Source: Stagnihabitans sp038231775
GTDB lineage: Bacteria; Pseudomonadota; Alphaproteobacteria; Rhodobacterales; Rhodobacteraceae
Reading direction: 5' to 3'
Assembly (NCBI GenBank): GCA_038231775.1
Contig: JBBRKS010000178.1
Coordinates: forward strand, 1-7,962
Length of the DNA stretch: 7,962 nucleotides
Part shown: positions 1 to 5,535 of the stretch, one piece after another
Numbering within the stretch: position 1 is the first letter of the stretch
Layout: the number at the start of each line of letters is the position of its first letter
The notes under the pieces: model-generated
What the model was told of the DNA's origin: nothing
Seen by the model: the letters and a program-made list of their open reading frames with translations, nothing else
Database searches by the model: none
Position numbers and translations under genes: made by a program

Positions 1-75
1 CTTACCGTGGCTCTTGGGAAAGAAGGGCTGCAGACGGGTCATTTGCGCGTCGGTCAGCCAGAAAAGGTTGCTCAT
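1..75 (-). CDS. IS5-family transposase, N-terminal 25 residues only
   Basis: The reverse complement starts with ATG at 75 and reads MSNLFWLTDAQMTRLQPFFP followed by KSHGK before leaving the window. This is the characteristic start of IS5-group DDE transposases found widely in Rhodobacterales and other alphaproteobacteria. An AAGGAG Shine-Dalgarno sequence at complement 84-89, 8 nt upstream of the ATG, supports the start. The DDE catalytic domain lies outside the window, so I cannot tell whether the transposase is intact. If functional, it would cut and join the ends of its own element. Confidence 0.8.
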   Translation of the reverse strand, partial: MSNLFWLTDAQMTRLQPFFPKSHGK

Positions 76-137
76 GATCCAGTCTCCTTGCGGAGCTTGA
101 ATCAGGCCGCGTCCGCAAGATCAATGGGTCCTGACCC
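1..137 (-). mobile_element. Partial IS5-family insertion sequence, left part cut by window edge
   Basis: The segment holds the start of an IS5-type transposase read leftwards, its ribosome binding site and about 60 bp of untranslated IS end. The probable outer terminus is the short inverted repeat GGGTC-CT-GACCC at 126-137, which is followed by TAG. A TA or CTAG target would fit the IS5 superfamily, but the other end of the element is outside the window. The terminal repeat and target duplication therefore cannot be confirmed. The element abuts the broken end of a tyrosine recombinase reading frame at about 140, which suggests that it inserted into that gene. The assignment rests on the transposase N-terminus; the exact boundary is inferred. 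Confidence 0.72.
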
Positions 138-141
138 TAGC

Positions 142-519
142 TTAAGTTTGGGCGTCAAGGATTGCGCCCACGTCTTGCAGCCTATGACCAGTGAAAACGG
201 CGATCTCGGCTTGGCTGCACTCGGCTCAGGACACACGGTTGACGGAGGTTCCGCGCAGGTGATGGAAGGGCAGCCCAGTCACTTTGGCCTTGGCCACGAT
301 CATGCCCTATGACGTTCGGAAGCATTCCGAAGTCCAAGTTGTGTCTTTGGTCGAGGTGAAGCGGGTCACGGCCTTCGTCGCTTTGTCCAAAACGGCCTTC
401 AGTTTGCAGCTGACCTGGATATTGATCCGCCGGCGGCCCTTGCAATGCTTCGGCCCAATGTGGGTTCACTTCACCCACGACAGGTCGCCCGGTTTACCGG
501 GCAGGCGTGAGCCGCCTTT
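142..519 (-). pseudogene. Decayed C-terminal part of a tyrosine recombinase (phage-type integrase)
   Basis: One minus-strand frame from about 519 down to 142 reads as the catalytic half of a tyrosine recombinase, interrupted by stops. Recognisable pieces in order are: a GKPGDLSW stretch resembling the conserved GQRQGDLLRL region; THIGPKHCKGRRRINIQV, matching the usual beta-sheet region ending GRRxxIPV; WTSECFRTS; the box FHHLRGTSV with the catalytic His-x-x-Arg; and AEIAVFTGHRLQDVGAILDA with the conserved Gly-His. In-frame stops fall after SWVK (TGA at complement 466-468), after FRTS (TAG, where Trp is usual) and after NRVS (TGA). The frame ends at the IS junction, just where the nucleophilic tyrosine would be expected, so that residue is missing. 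The first catalytic Arg also appears as Lys. The gene is clearly non-functional. The N-terminal SAM-like domain is not recognisable upstream of 519. Confidence 0.8.
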
Positions 520-745
520 TCAAACGCAGAAATGGATCACACTCCGAACGTCAACGAGTCGCTTTCCGATGTGGTTTATAGCTCCAGCTTTTTCGAACCG
601 CGCGATGCCGATGTGGCTGGGGCCGCCATGCGCGGGCTGTTGAATAGTTTCTGCAGAATGATATCCCTGTCTTTGACGCCCTCCACGAGGGGACGCGACA
701 TGATCGCGCGGTGACCAAACGGCAGCCGCACTGCAAAGGTATCGA
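520..745. other. Unassigned spacer between integrase remnant and DUF4432 gene
   Basis: I find no gene here that I can name. A plus-strand frame (532-714, 60 codons) starts with ATG but has no clear Shine-Dalgarno sequence and no recognisable motif. A minus-strand frame (576-701, 41 codons) begins MSRPLVEGVKDRDIILQKLF and has a natural-looking amino-acid composition. It stays open upstream into the antisense of the next gene's start. It may be the degraded tail of another gene of the mobile region. The segment must also carry any promoter for the downstream operon, but no convincing -35/-10 pair stands out. Confidence 0.4.
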
Positions 746-1921
746 ATGCCCAGATTGTTCGGCGATGATCTGACCCAAACCGACCTCGCCCGGCGCAGCG
801 GCAGCCTTGCGGCCTTTGGTGGGGTGCGTCTGATGGAGTTGTCGGACGGGCTGGAACGCGGCATCCGCATGCTGGAGTTTCGCAGCGGTTCGGGCCTGCG
901 CTTTACTGTCTTGATTGACCGCGCAATGGACATTTGCGAGGTCGACTACAAAGGTGCCTCGGTTGGCTGGCATGGGCCTTCGGGAATTCGCCATCCCGGC
1001 CTGCATGAGTACGCCAGCGAGGGCGGCTTTAGCTGGGGGCGCAGTTTTTCGGGCTTTCTGGTGACCTGTGGGCTGGATCACACGCTTGGACCGGAAGTCG
1101 TGCCGGCGGACACGTACAATTACCCGGGCATCAAGACCAACGCGCACGGTCTGCATGGCCGGCTATCCACGATCCCGGCCAAACTGACTGGCTATGGCGA
1201 GCGGTGGGAGGGTGACCGCTGCATCCTGTGGGCCGAGGGGCAGGTGCGTCAGGCCGCCACCTTTGGGGAGCAGTTGACGCTGCGCCGCCGCATCGAGGTT
1301 GACCTTGGCGGCAACGAAATCCGTCTGAGCGACCGTGTGGTGAACACCGGGTTTCTGCCGACTCCACATATGTTCTTTTATCACATCAACATCGGCGCGC
1401 CTGTGCTGGATGCGGGCAGCCGCTATCTGGCACCGATCACTGACGTGGTTTGGGCCGGTCACGCAGCGCGCTATCAGGCACAGGGTGTTGGCTATCAGAC
1501 CATGCCCGCGCCGCAGGACGGCTTTGCCGAGCAGGTCTGGCAGCATGAGGCTGCGGCTGATCCTGCAGGAGAGGTGCCGGTGGCTCTGGTCAATGACCGG
1601 CTGGGCCTTGGGATCGAAGTCATTACCCGCAAGGATCAGTTGCCATGTCTGTATGAATGGCAGCACATGCAGGCGGGGGGGTATGCCTTGGGGATCGAAC
1701 CTTCGACGCATCACATCCTGGGCGATCTGGCTGCGCGAGAACGGGGTGAGATGATCTGGCTGCAGGGCCAAGGGTCGCGCAGCTATGACGCCAGGTTCCG
1801 CATTCTGGACGGAGCGGCGGCGATTGCGGCGGCCGAGGCGCGGATCACCGCCATCGCCCGCCAGCCGGTCGAGGATTATCCCGAACCGTCGGGCCGGTTT
1901 CGGCCTTTGACGGGGCGGTAG
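746..1921 (+). CDS. DUF4432 family protein, aldose 1-epimerase-like
   Basis: This 391-residue protein belongs by sequence character to the DUF4432 family, in the galactose-mutarotase-like superfamily (the E. coli c4013-type group of aldose epimerases). Hallmarks seen are: the N-terminal LFGDDL start; VLIDRAMDI (55-63); a long glycine- and histidine-rich segment with RHPGLHEY (82-89) and VTCGLDHT (106-113); HGLHGRLS (134-141); YHINIGAP (212-219); and EWQHMQAGGYALGIEPSTHH (304-323). Conserved His and Glu residues in these blocks are candidates for sugar binding and acid/base catalysis. No signal peptide is visible, so the protein is probably cytosolic. The ATG at 746 fits the usual family start, and AAAGG lies 6 nt upstream. 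Substrate is unknown for most family members; anomer interconversion of a sugar or sugar-like compound is the likely reaction. It is the first gene of a same-strand trio with a MocD-like oxygenase (82 bp downstream) and a PanB-like protein. Confidence 0.85.
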   Translation: MPRLFGDDLTQTDLARRSGSLAAFGGVRLMELSDGLERGIRMLEFRSGSGLRFTVLIDRAMDICEVDYKGASVGWHGPSGIRHPGLHEYASEGGFSWGRSFSGFLVTCGLDHTLGPEVVPADTYNYPGIKTNAHGLHGRLSTIPAKLTGYGERWEGDRCILWAEGQVRQAATFGEQLTLRRRIEVDLGGNEIRLSDRVVNTGFLPTPHMFFYHINIGAPVLDAGSRYLAPITDVVWAGHAARYQAQGVGYQTMPAPQDGFAEQVWQHEAAADPAGEVPVALVNDRLGLGIEVITRKDQLPCLYEWQHMQAGGYALGIEPSTHHILGDLAARERGEMIWLQGQGSRSYDARFRILDGAAAIAAAEARITAIARQPVEDYPEPSGRFRPLTGR

Positions 1922-2003
1922 GGTTCGGCAGTACGAAGCGTCCGGCAATTCGGTGTGCTAAGACGGGGCGTTAAACGGGGCGGCAAATTGGGGCAAACGA
2001 ACG

Positions 2004-3110
2004 ATGGCTGACGATCAGACTCTGGTGGAACCACGCGACTATTCCCTGACTGGGCCGGAGTCCCGGCGTGCCTTGGAATTGGGTTTGGCCTCTGCCGAAT
2101 GGTATCACTCTGAAATTCCGCGCAAAGTGATGAAGGACCTGATGGCCCGCAACGATCAGCCCGCCCTGCGCGATACGGCGATCTGGCTGGGCCTTTTGCT
2201 GCTGACCGGCATTGGCGGAGTGTACTTTTGGGGCAGTTGGGCCTGCGTGCCGTTCTGGTTTGTTTACGGCGTGCTGTACGGGTCCGCCTGCGACAGCCGC
2301 TGGCACGAAGCGGGGCATGGCACGGCGTTCCGCACAGCCTGGATGAACGATGTGGTCTATCAGATTGCCAGCTTCATGGTGATGCGCAACCCGGTGAACT
2401 GGCGGTGGAGCCATGCGCGCCACCACACTGACACCATCATTGTGGGCCGCGATGCCGAAATCGTTTTCATGCATCCGGCCAACATCTGGTTGAAAATACA
2501 GGGCTTTCTAAGCCCGATTGACGCCTATCAATCGCTGAAGGTGCTGGCGCGCAACGCCGTGGGCGATATGAACGGGGACGAACGCGACTATATCCCCACT
2601 TCGGAACTGCCGAAGGCGATTTTCGCCGCACGGGTTCATATGGCGATTTATGCTGCCACCTTGCTTGTGGCTTTGTGGATGCACTCGATCCTGCCGTTCA
2701 TGCTGATCGGATTGCCCCGGCTTTACGGCTGTTGGCACTTTTATCTCACGGGTATGACCCAGCATGCCGGGCTGGCAGAGGATGTGGTGGATCATAGGTT
2801 GAACAGCCGGACCTGTTACATGAATCCGGTAAGCCGCTGGATTTACTGGAACATGAACTACCATGTCGAGCATCACATGTTCCCGATGGTCCCATATCAC
2901 GCCCTGCCGCGCCTGCATGCGTTGATCAAGGATGACCTGCCGCCGCCATGCCCTTCGATCTGGGCGGCCTATGCCGAAATGCTGCCAGCGGTGCTGCGCC
3001 AGCGCCATGAAAAGGGTTACTACCTGCGCAAGGACCTGCCCGCCACGGCACGGCCCTACCGGGAAGAGTTTCACCATGCTGCGCCGGAACGGACTGGCAT
3101 GGCGTCTTAG
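2004..3110 (+). CDS. Membrane fatty-acid-desaturase-family oxygenase, MocD-like
   Basis: This 368-residue integral membrane protein carries the three histidine boxes of the FA_desaturase fold, which bind a non-haem di-iron centre: HEAGH (101-105), HARHH (137-141) and HVEHH (287-291), with a further His in TQHAGLAED (252-260). Hydrophobic segments lie near 58-75, 80-97 and 213-240, giving the usual two membrane hairpins with the His boxes facing the cytoplasm. Such enzymes use O2 and electrons from a ferredoxin or similar donor to desaturate or hydroxylate a substrate. The RWSHARHHTDT...GRDAEI context resembles the branch annotated as MocD in rhizopine catabolism, rather than the acyl-lipid delta-9 branch. 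The substrate cannot be deduced. No ferredoxin (MocE type) or reductase gene is adjacent. The start has only a weak GGGG Shine-Dalgarno at 1990-1993. The PanB-like gene follows after 41 bp, suggesting co-transcription. Confidence 0.85.
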   Translation: MADDQTLVEPRDYSLTGPESRRALELGLASAEWYHSEIPRKVMKDLMARNDQPALRDTAIWLGLLLLTGIGGVYFWGSWACVPFWFVYGVLYGSACDSRWHEAGHGTAFRTAWMNDVVYQIASFMVMRNPVNWRWSHARHHTDTIIVGRDAEIVFMHPANIWLKIQGFLSPIDAYQSLKVLARNAVGDMNGDERDYIPTSELPKAIFAARVHMAIYAATLLVALWMHSILPFMLIGLPRLYGCWHFYLTGMTQHAGLAEDVVDHRLNSRTCYMNPVSRWIYWNMNYHVEHHMFPMVPYHALPRLHALIKDDLPPPCPSIWAAYAEMLPAVLRQRHEKGYYLRKDLPATARPYREEFHHAAPERTGMAS

Positions 3111-3151
3111 GGGCGTTTGGGAAACAAAATGCACAACCAAGGTGGTGAAAT

Positions 3152-3946
3152 ATGACCCGCAAAAAGCCCACGGTTGCCGACCTTCGCGCCATGAAAGGCA
3201 AGGCCCAGTTGACCATGCTGCGCATCTTTACTCTGGATGAGGCTGCCGCCGCCGAAGAGGCTGGTATCGACATCGTTTCGGTTTCGCCCGACCTTATGAC
3301 CCATCAGGACTACCGCAAGGTGGCGCCCAGCCTGTTTTCGATGACCGGGGTTGACCATCGTTCCGCTGGTACGCGTGAGGATTACCTGCGCTTTTCGGGA
3401 AAGATGCTGAACGCCGGGGCCGACGCAATCTATTCTTCGGCCAGCCTTGCCACGGTGAAATATTTGGCTGACGAGCATATTCCGGTGGTGGGCCATGTCG
3501 GCCTTGTCCCGTCACGCGCCACCTTTACGGGCGGGTTCAGGGCGGTCGGCAAGACGGCTGATACCGCAGTGGCGCTGCTGGATGAGGTGCGCGCCTATGA
3601 AGCGGCGGGCGCCTTCGCAGTTGAGATAGAGGTCGTCCCGGCAGAGGTCGCAACTGAAATAAGCCGCAGGGTTGGCATTCTTCTGTGGTCGATGGGTGCT
3701 GGCAAAGGCTGCGATGCGCAGTACCTGTTTTCCGAAGATATCCTTGGCGAAAACCGCGGTCACATGCCGCGCCACGCCAAGGTCTATCGCAACTTCGCCG
3801 CCGAATATGGCCGTTTGCAACATGAACGTATCGCAGCCTACGGCGAATACATCGCCGATGTCGCCTCGGGCGCTTTCCCCGAAGATCGGCATGTCGTGAA
3901 GATGGACCCGTCTGAGCTTGCGCATTTCCTCAAGCAGATCGGTTGA
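3152..3946 (+). CDS. Divergent PanB-like protein (ketopantoate hydroxymethyltransferase superfamily)
   Basis: The 264-residue protein aligns by eye along most of PanB. It has the N-terminal TVADLRAMKGK; GADAIYS; the strand-loop IPVVGHVGLVP (110-120), matching GHxGLxPQ; GAFAVEIEVVPAEV (153-166), which keeps the Glu (E160) corresponding to the PanB catalytic Glu; and MGAGKGCDAQ (181-190), matching GIGAGxxCDGQ. The metal and substrate residues appear changed. The GDSLGM motif is SPDLMT (46-50), the ADMPF segment is missing or replaced by GVDHRSAGT, and VKLEGG is IYSSAS (93-98). Ketopantoate synthesis is therefore doubtful. The protein keeps the TIM-barrel fold and probably acts on another keto acid or small compound. 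A good AAGGTGG Shine-Dalgarno precedes the ATG. The gene is last in the trio with the DUF4432 and desaturase genes, and its stop codon overlaps a terminator-like hairpin. A true panB elsewhere in the genome would be expected. Confidence 0.78.
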   Translation: MTRKKPTVADLRAMKGKAQLTMLRIFTLDEAAAAEEAGIDIVSVSPDLMTHQDYRKVAPSLFSMTGVDHRSAGTREDYLRFSGKMLNAGADAIYSSASLATVKYLADEHIPVVGHVGLVPSRATFTGGFRAVGKTADTAVALLDEVRAYEAAGAFAVEIEVVPAEVATEISRRVGILLWSMGAGKGCDAQYLFSEDILGENRGHMPRHAKVYRNFAAEYGRLQHERIAAYGEYIADVASGAFPEDRHVVKMDPSELAHFLKQIG

Positions 3947-3972
3947 CGGCGTTGCCCTCCCGAACGCCGTTT
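3946..3972 (+). terminator. Hairpin overlapping the PanB-like stop codon, probable terminator
   Basis: ACGGCGTT (3946-3953) and AACGCCGT (3963-3970) form a perfect 8-bp stem with a 9-nt loop, followed by only TT before GG. The stem begins in the last base of the TGA stop. It sits between the accessory cluster and secE, where a boundary would be expected. The poor T tract makes intrinsic termination uncertain. Confidence 0.55.
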
Positions 3973-3982
3973 GGCTTCGGCC

Positions 3983-4010
3983 TTGAATTTGCCGTGCGGG
4001 CGGCGTATCT
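3983..4010 (+). promoter_or_regulatory. Possible secE promoter
   Basis: TTGAAT (3983-3988) and GTATCT (4005-4010) are separated by 16 bp and lie 31 bp upstream of the secE start, after the preceding hairpin. The match to a housekeeping consensus is only partial. A promoter in this 95-bp gap is reasonable because the hairpin separates secE from the upstream cluster. Confidence 0.28.
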
Positions 4011-4041
4011 CGCCTGAAACCCCAAGCAGGCGGACATCACC

Positions 4042-4239
4042 ATGGCAACGACCAACCCGATCCAGTTCATCCAGCAGGTGCGCTCTGAAGTGGCAAAGGT
4101 CGCATGGCCTTCGCGGCGTGAGGTGATCCTGACCACGATCATGGTGTTCGTCATGGCCGCCCTGACCGCGACGTTTTTCAGCTTGATCGACGTGCTGATC
4201 AAATTCGGCCTGACCTTCGTGTTAAGCGCTTTTCATTAA
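4042..4239 (+). CDS. secE: Preprotein translocase subunit SecE
   Basis: This 65-residue protein has the short single-membrane-span form of SecE seen in alphaproteobacteria. An amphipathic N-terminal helix (about 5-20) leads to the conserved VAKVAWPSRREV block (18-29). A hydrophobic transmembrane segment follows at about 29-49, then a short C-terminal tail. SecE clamps SecY in the SecYEG channel of the inner membrane and is essential. The ATG at 4042 is preceded by AGGCGGA, a weak Shine-Dalgarno. nusG follows in the same direction, as is typical, but at an unusually long distance. No tRNA-Trp gene or tuf gene, common upstream neighbours of secE, is present in the 95 bp before it. Confidence 0.95.
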   Translation: MATTNPIQFIQQVRSEVAKVAWPSRREVILTTIMVFVMAALTATFFSLIDVLIKFGLTFVLSAFH

Positions 4240-4264
4240 AGCGCACTTCTCCGCAGCTGTGCGG
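4226..4264 (+). promoter_or_regulatory. Two hairpins at the end of secE
   Basis: GCGCTTT (4226-4232) and AAAGCGC (4238-4244) form a perfect 7-bp stem with a 5-nt loop across the secE stop codon. Directly after it, CCGCA (4251-4255) and TGCGG (4260-4264) form a second small stem. Neither is followed by a strong T run. They may stabilise the 3' end of secE mRNA or contribute to attenuation before nusG; this role is inferred. Confidence 0.4.
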
Positions 4265-4327
4265 GCCGATTTTCCTTGAAATTTTTCGGGCGGAAGGCTA
4301 TCCCGCCGCAGGTTATGGGGGCATTCG

Positions 4328-4359
4328 GCGCGCAGCGATTCGGCGGCGCGCTGTTTTTT
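4328..4359 (+). terminator. Terminator-like hairpin with T6 tract in the secE-nusG spacer
   Basis: Two stems are possible. GCGCGC (4328-4333) can pair with GCGCGC (4346-4351). Alternatively CAGCG (4333-4337) can pair with CGCTG (4349-4353), and this stem ends immediately before six T residues (4354-4359). The second has the geometry of an intrinsic terminator, and the first overlaps it as a competing fold. The site lies between secE and nusG, which are usually co-transcribed, so it could be an attenuator or partial terminator. Confidence 0.5.
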
Positions 4360-4367
4360 GTTCTCTC

Positions 4368-4384
4368 GCGCGGACACTCCGCGC
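4368..4384 (+). promoter_or_regulatory. GC-only hairpin upstream of nusG
   Basis: GCGCGG (4368-4373) and CCGCGC (4379-4384) form a perfect 6-bp stem with loop ACACT. It is 9 nt after the T tract of the preceding terminator-like hairpin and 55 nt before the nusG start. It could be part of a 5' leader of nusG or an antitermination alternative; the function is unknown. Confidence 0.4.
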
Positions 4385-4439
4385 ACAATGAAGACGTCTC
4401 CGGCGGGGCTGGGGCATGAATGAACAAGGTGGACGTGGC

Positions 4440-4973
4440 ATGGCCAAGCGCTGGTATTCGGTTTCCGTTCTCTCGAACTTCGAGAAGAAAGTGGCCGAGC
4501 AAATCCGGACCGCCGTGACGGAAGCTGGTCTGGAAGACGAAATTGATGAAGTTCTGGTGCCGACCGAAGAAGTGATCGAAGTGCGTCGTGGCAAGAAGGT
4601 CACCTCTGAACGCCGCTTCATGCCCGGCTATGTGCTGGTCCGGATGGAGATGTCCAATCGTGGCTATCACCTGATCTCGTCAATCAACCGGGTCACCGGG
4701 TTCCTTGGTCCGCAGGGCAAGCCGATGCCGATGCGTGATGCCGAGGTGAACGGTATCCTGAACCGTGTCGAAGAGGGTGAAGCTGCACCGCGCAACCTGA
4801 TTCGCTACGACATCGGCGAAAAGGTCAAGGTCACCGATGGCCCGTTTGAGGGCTTCGATGGCATGGTCGAAGATGTGGACGAGGCGCACAGCCGCCTGAA
4901 AGTCTCTGTCTCGATCTTTGGACGGGCGACGCCTGTCGAACTGGAATTCACTCAGGTGTCGAAAGGCATGTGA
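4440..4973 (+). CDS. nusG: Transcription termination/antitermination factor NusG
   Basis: With the start at 4440 the protein has 177 residues, the normal size. The NGN domain (about 4-110) starts RWYSVSVLSNFEKKVAEQI, contains RRFMPGYVLVRM (58-69) and includes INRVTGFLG (82-90). The KOW domain follows with GEKVKVTDGPFEGFDGMVEDVD (126-147) and the closing VELEFTQVSKG. NusG binds the RNA polymerase clamp, reduces pausing, and through its KOW domain contacts Rho or ribosomal protein S10. An in-frame ATG at 4416 would add eight residues. AAGGTGG at 4426-4432, 7 nt before the ATG at 4440, together with the standard MAKRWYSV start, favours 4440. rplK follows 106 bp downstream. Confidence 0.96.
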   Translation: MAKRWYSVSVLSNFEKKVAEQIRTAVTEAGLEDEIDEVLVPTEEVIEVRRGKKVTSERRFMPGYVLVRMEMSNRGYHLISSINRVTGFLGPQGKPMPMRDAEVNGILNRVEEGEAAPRNLIRYDIGEKVKVTDGPFEGFDGMVEDVDEAHSRLKVSVSIFGRATPVELEFTQVSKGM

Positions 4974-5004
4974 GTGCATCACGTGGAAGGCGAGCGCCTG
5001 TTTG

Positions 5005-5059
5005 CCCGAGAAATCGGGACAGGTGACGGACCGGACCACTAAACCGCGCCATGTGGCGC
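5005..5059 (+). promoter_or_regulatory. Hairpins in the rplK 5' leader
   Basis: In the 106-bp gap before rplK, CCCGA (5005-5009) and TCGGG (5014-5018) enclose a GAAA tetraloop. GCGCC (5046-5050) and GGCGC (5055-5059) enclose ATGT, ending about 8 nt before the AAGGAGAGG Shine-Dalgarno. L1 is known in other bacteria to repress its L11-L1 mRNA through a leader resembling its 23S rRNA site. I cannot show that these stems are that site. Confidence 0.35.
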
Positions 5060-5079
5060 TGTGAACAAGGAGAGGCCAG

Positions 5080-5532
5080 ATGGCCAAGAAGATTATTGGC
5101 AGCTTGAAGCTGCAAGTTAAAGCGGGGCAAGCCAACCCTTCGCCCCCGGTTGGTCCTGCATTGGGTCAGCGCGGCCTGAACATCATGATGTTCGTCAAGG
5201 AATTCAATGCCAAGACCGCTGATCTGCCGCTGGGCACGCCCACACCGGTGATCATCACCTACTATCAGGACAAGTCGTTCAGCCTTGAGTTCAAGACGGC
5301 TCCGGCGTCGTTCCTGTTGAAGCAAGCCGCTGGCCTGCCGCAAGTCGGCAAGCGCAACCGTGCCAAGGGTTCGGTCAAGCCGGGCCACGTGGTTGCAGGT
5401 TCGGTCTCGGTCGCGCAGATCCGCAAGATCGCTGAAACCAAGATGAAAGACCTTAACGCCAATTCGGTTGAAGCGGCGATGAGCATCATCGTGGGCTCTG
5501 CCAAGTCCTGCGGCATCGAGATCAAGGGATAA
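5080..5532 (+). CDS. rplK: 50S ribosomal protein L11
   Basis: The 150-residue protein has both L11 domains. The N-terminal domain carries the proline-rich NPSPPVGPALGQRGLNIM segment (19-36), which contacts L7/L12 and elongation factors near the thiostrepton site. The C-terminal RNA-binding domain carries KRNRAKGSVKPG (91-102) and the conserved KMKDLNANSVEAAMSIIVGS (121-140), ending CGIEIKG. It binds the GTPase-associated region of 23S rRNA. The length is slightly above the usual 141-149 residues. The start is fixed by a strong AAGGAGAGG Shine-Dalgarno 4 nt upstream. rplA begins 3 nt after the stop, so the two are translated from one mRNA. Confidence 0.98.
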   Translation: MAKKIIGSLKLQVKAGQANPSPPVGPALGQRGLNIMMFVKEFNAKTADLPLGTPTPVIITYYQDKSFSLEFKTAPASFLLKQAAGLPQVGKRNRAKGSVKPGHVVAGSVSVAQIRKIAETKMKDLNANSVEAAMSIIVGSAKSCGIEIKG

Positions 5533-5535
5533 ATC

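Noticed and set aside
182..478. Minus-strand 98-codon open frame as a gene
   Set aside because: It is out of frame with the recognisable integrase blocks on the same strand; the integrase frame, though broken by stops, carries the real similarity.
532..714. Plus-strand 60-codon frame as a small gene
   Set aside because: There is no Shine-Dalgarno, no motif, and the sequence is within a decayed mobile region; it is kept only as part of the unassigned spacer.
1163..1948. Minus-strand open frame of 261 codons opposite the DUF4432 gene
   Set aside because: It is rich in Arg, His and Pro without domain motifs, and the plus-strand frame shows clear family motifs throughout.
2508..3140. Minus-strand open frame of 210 codons opposite the desaturase gene
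   Set aside because: It is antisense to a gene with three intact histidine boxes; there is no independent coding evidence.
4416..4439. ATG at 4416 as the nusG start
   Set aside because: The AAGGTGG Shine-Dalgarno lies inside this extension, correctly spaced for the ATG at 4440, where the standard NusG sequence begins.
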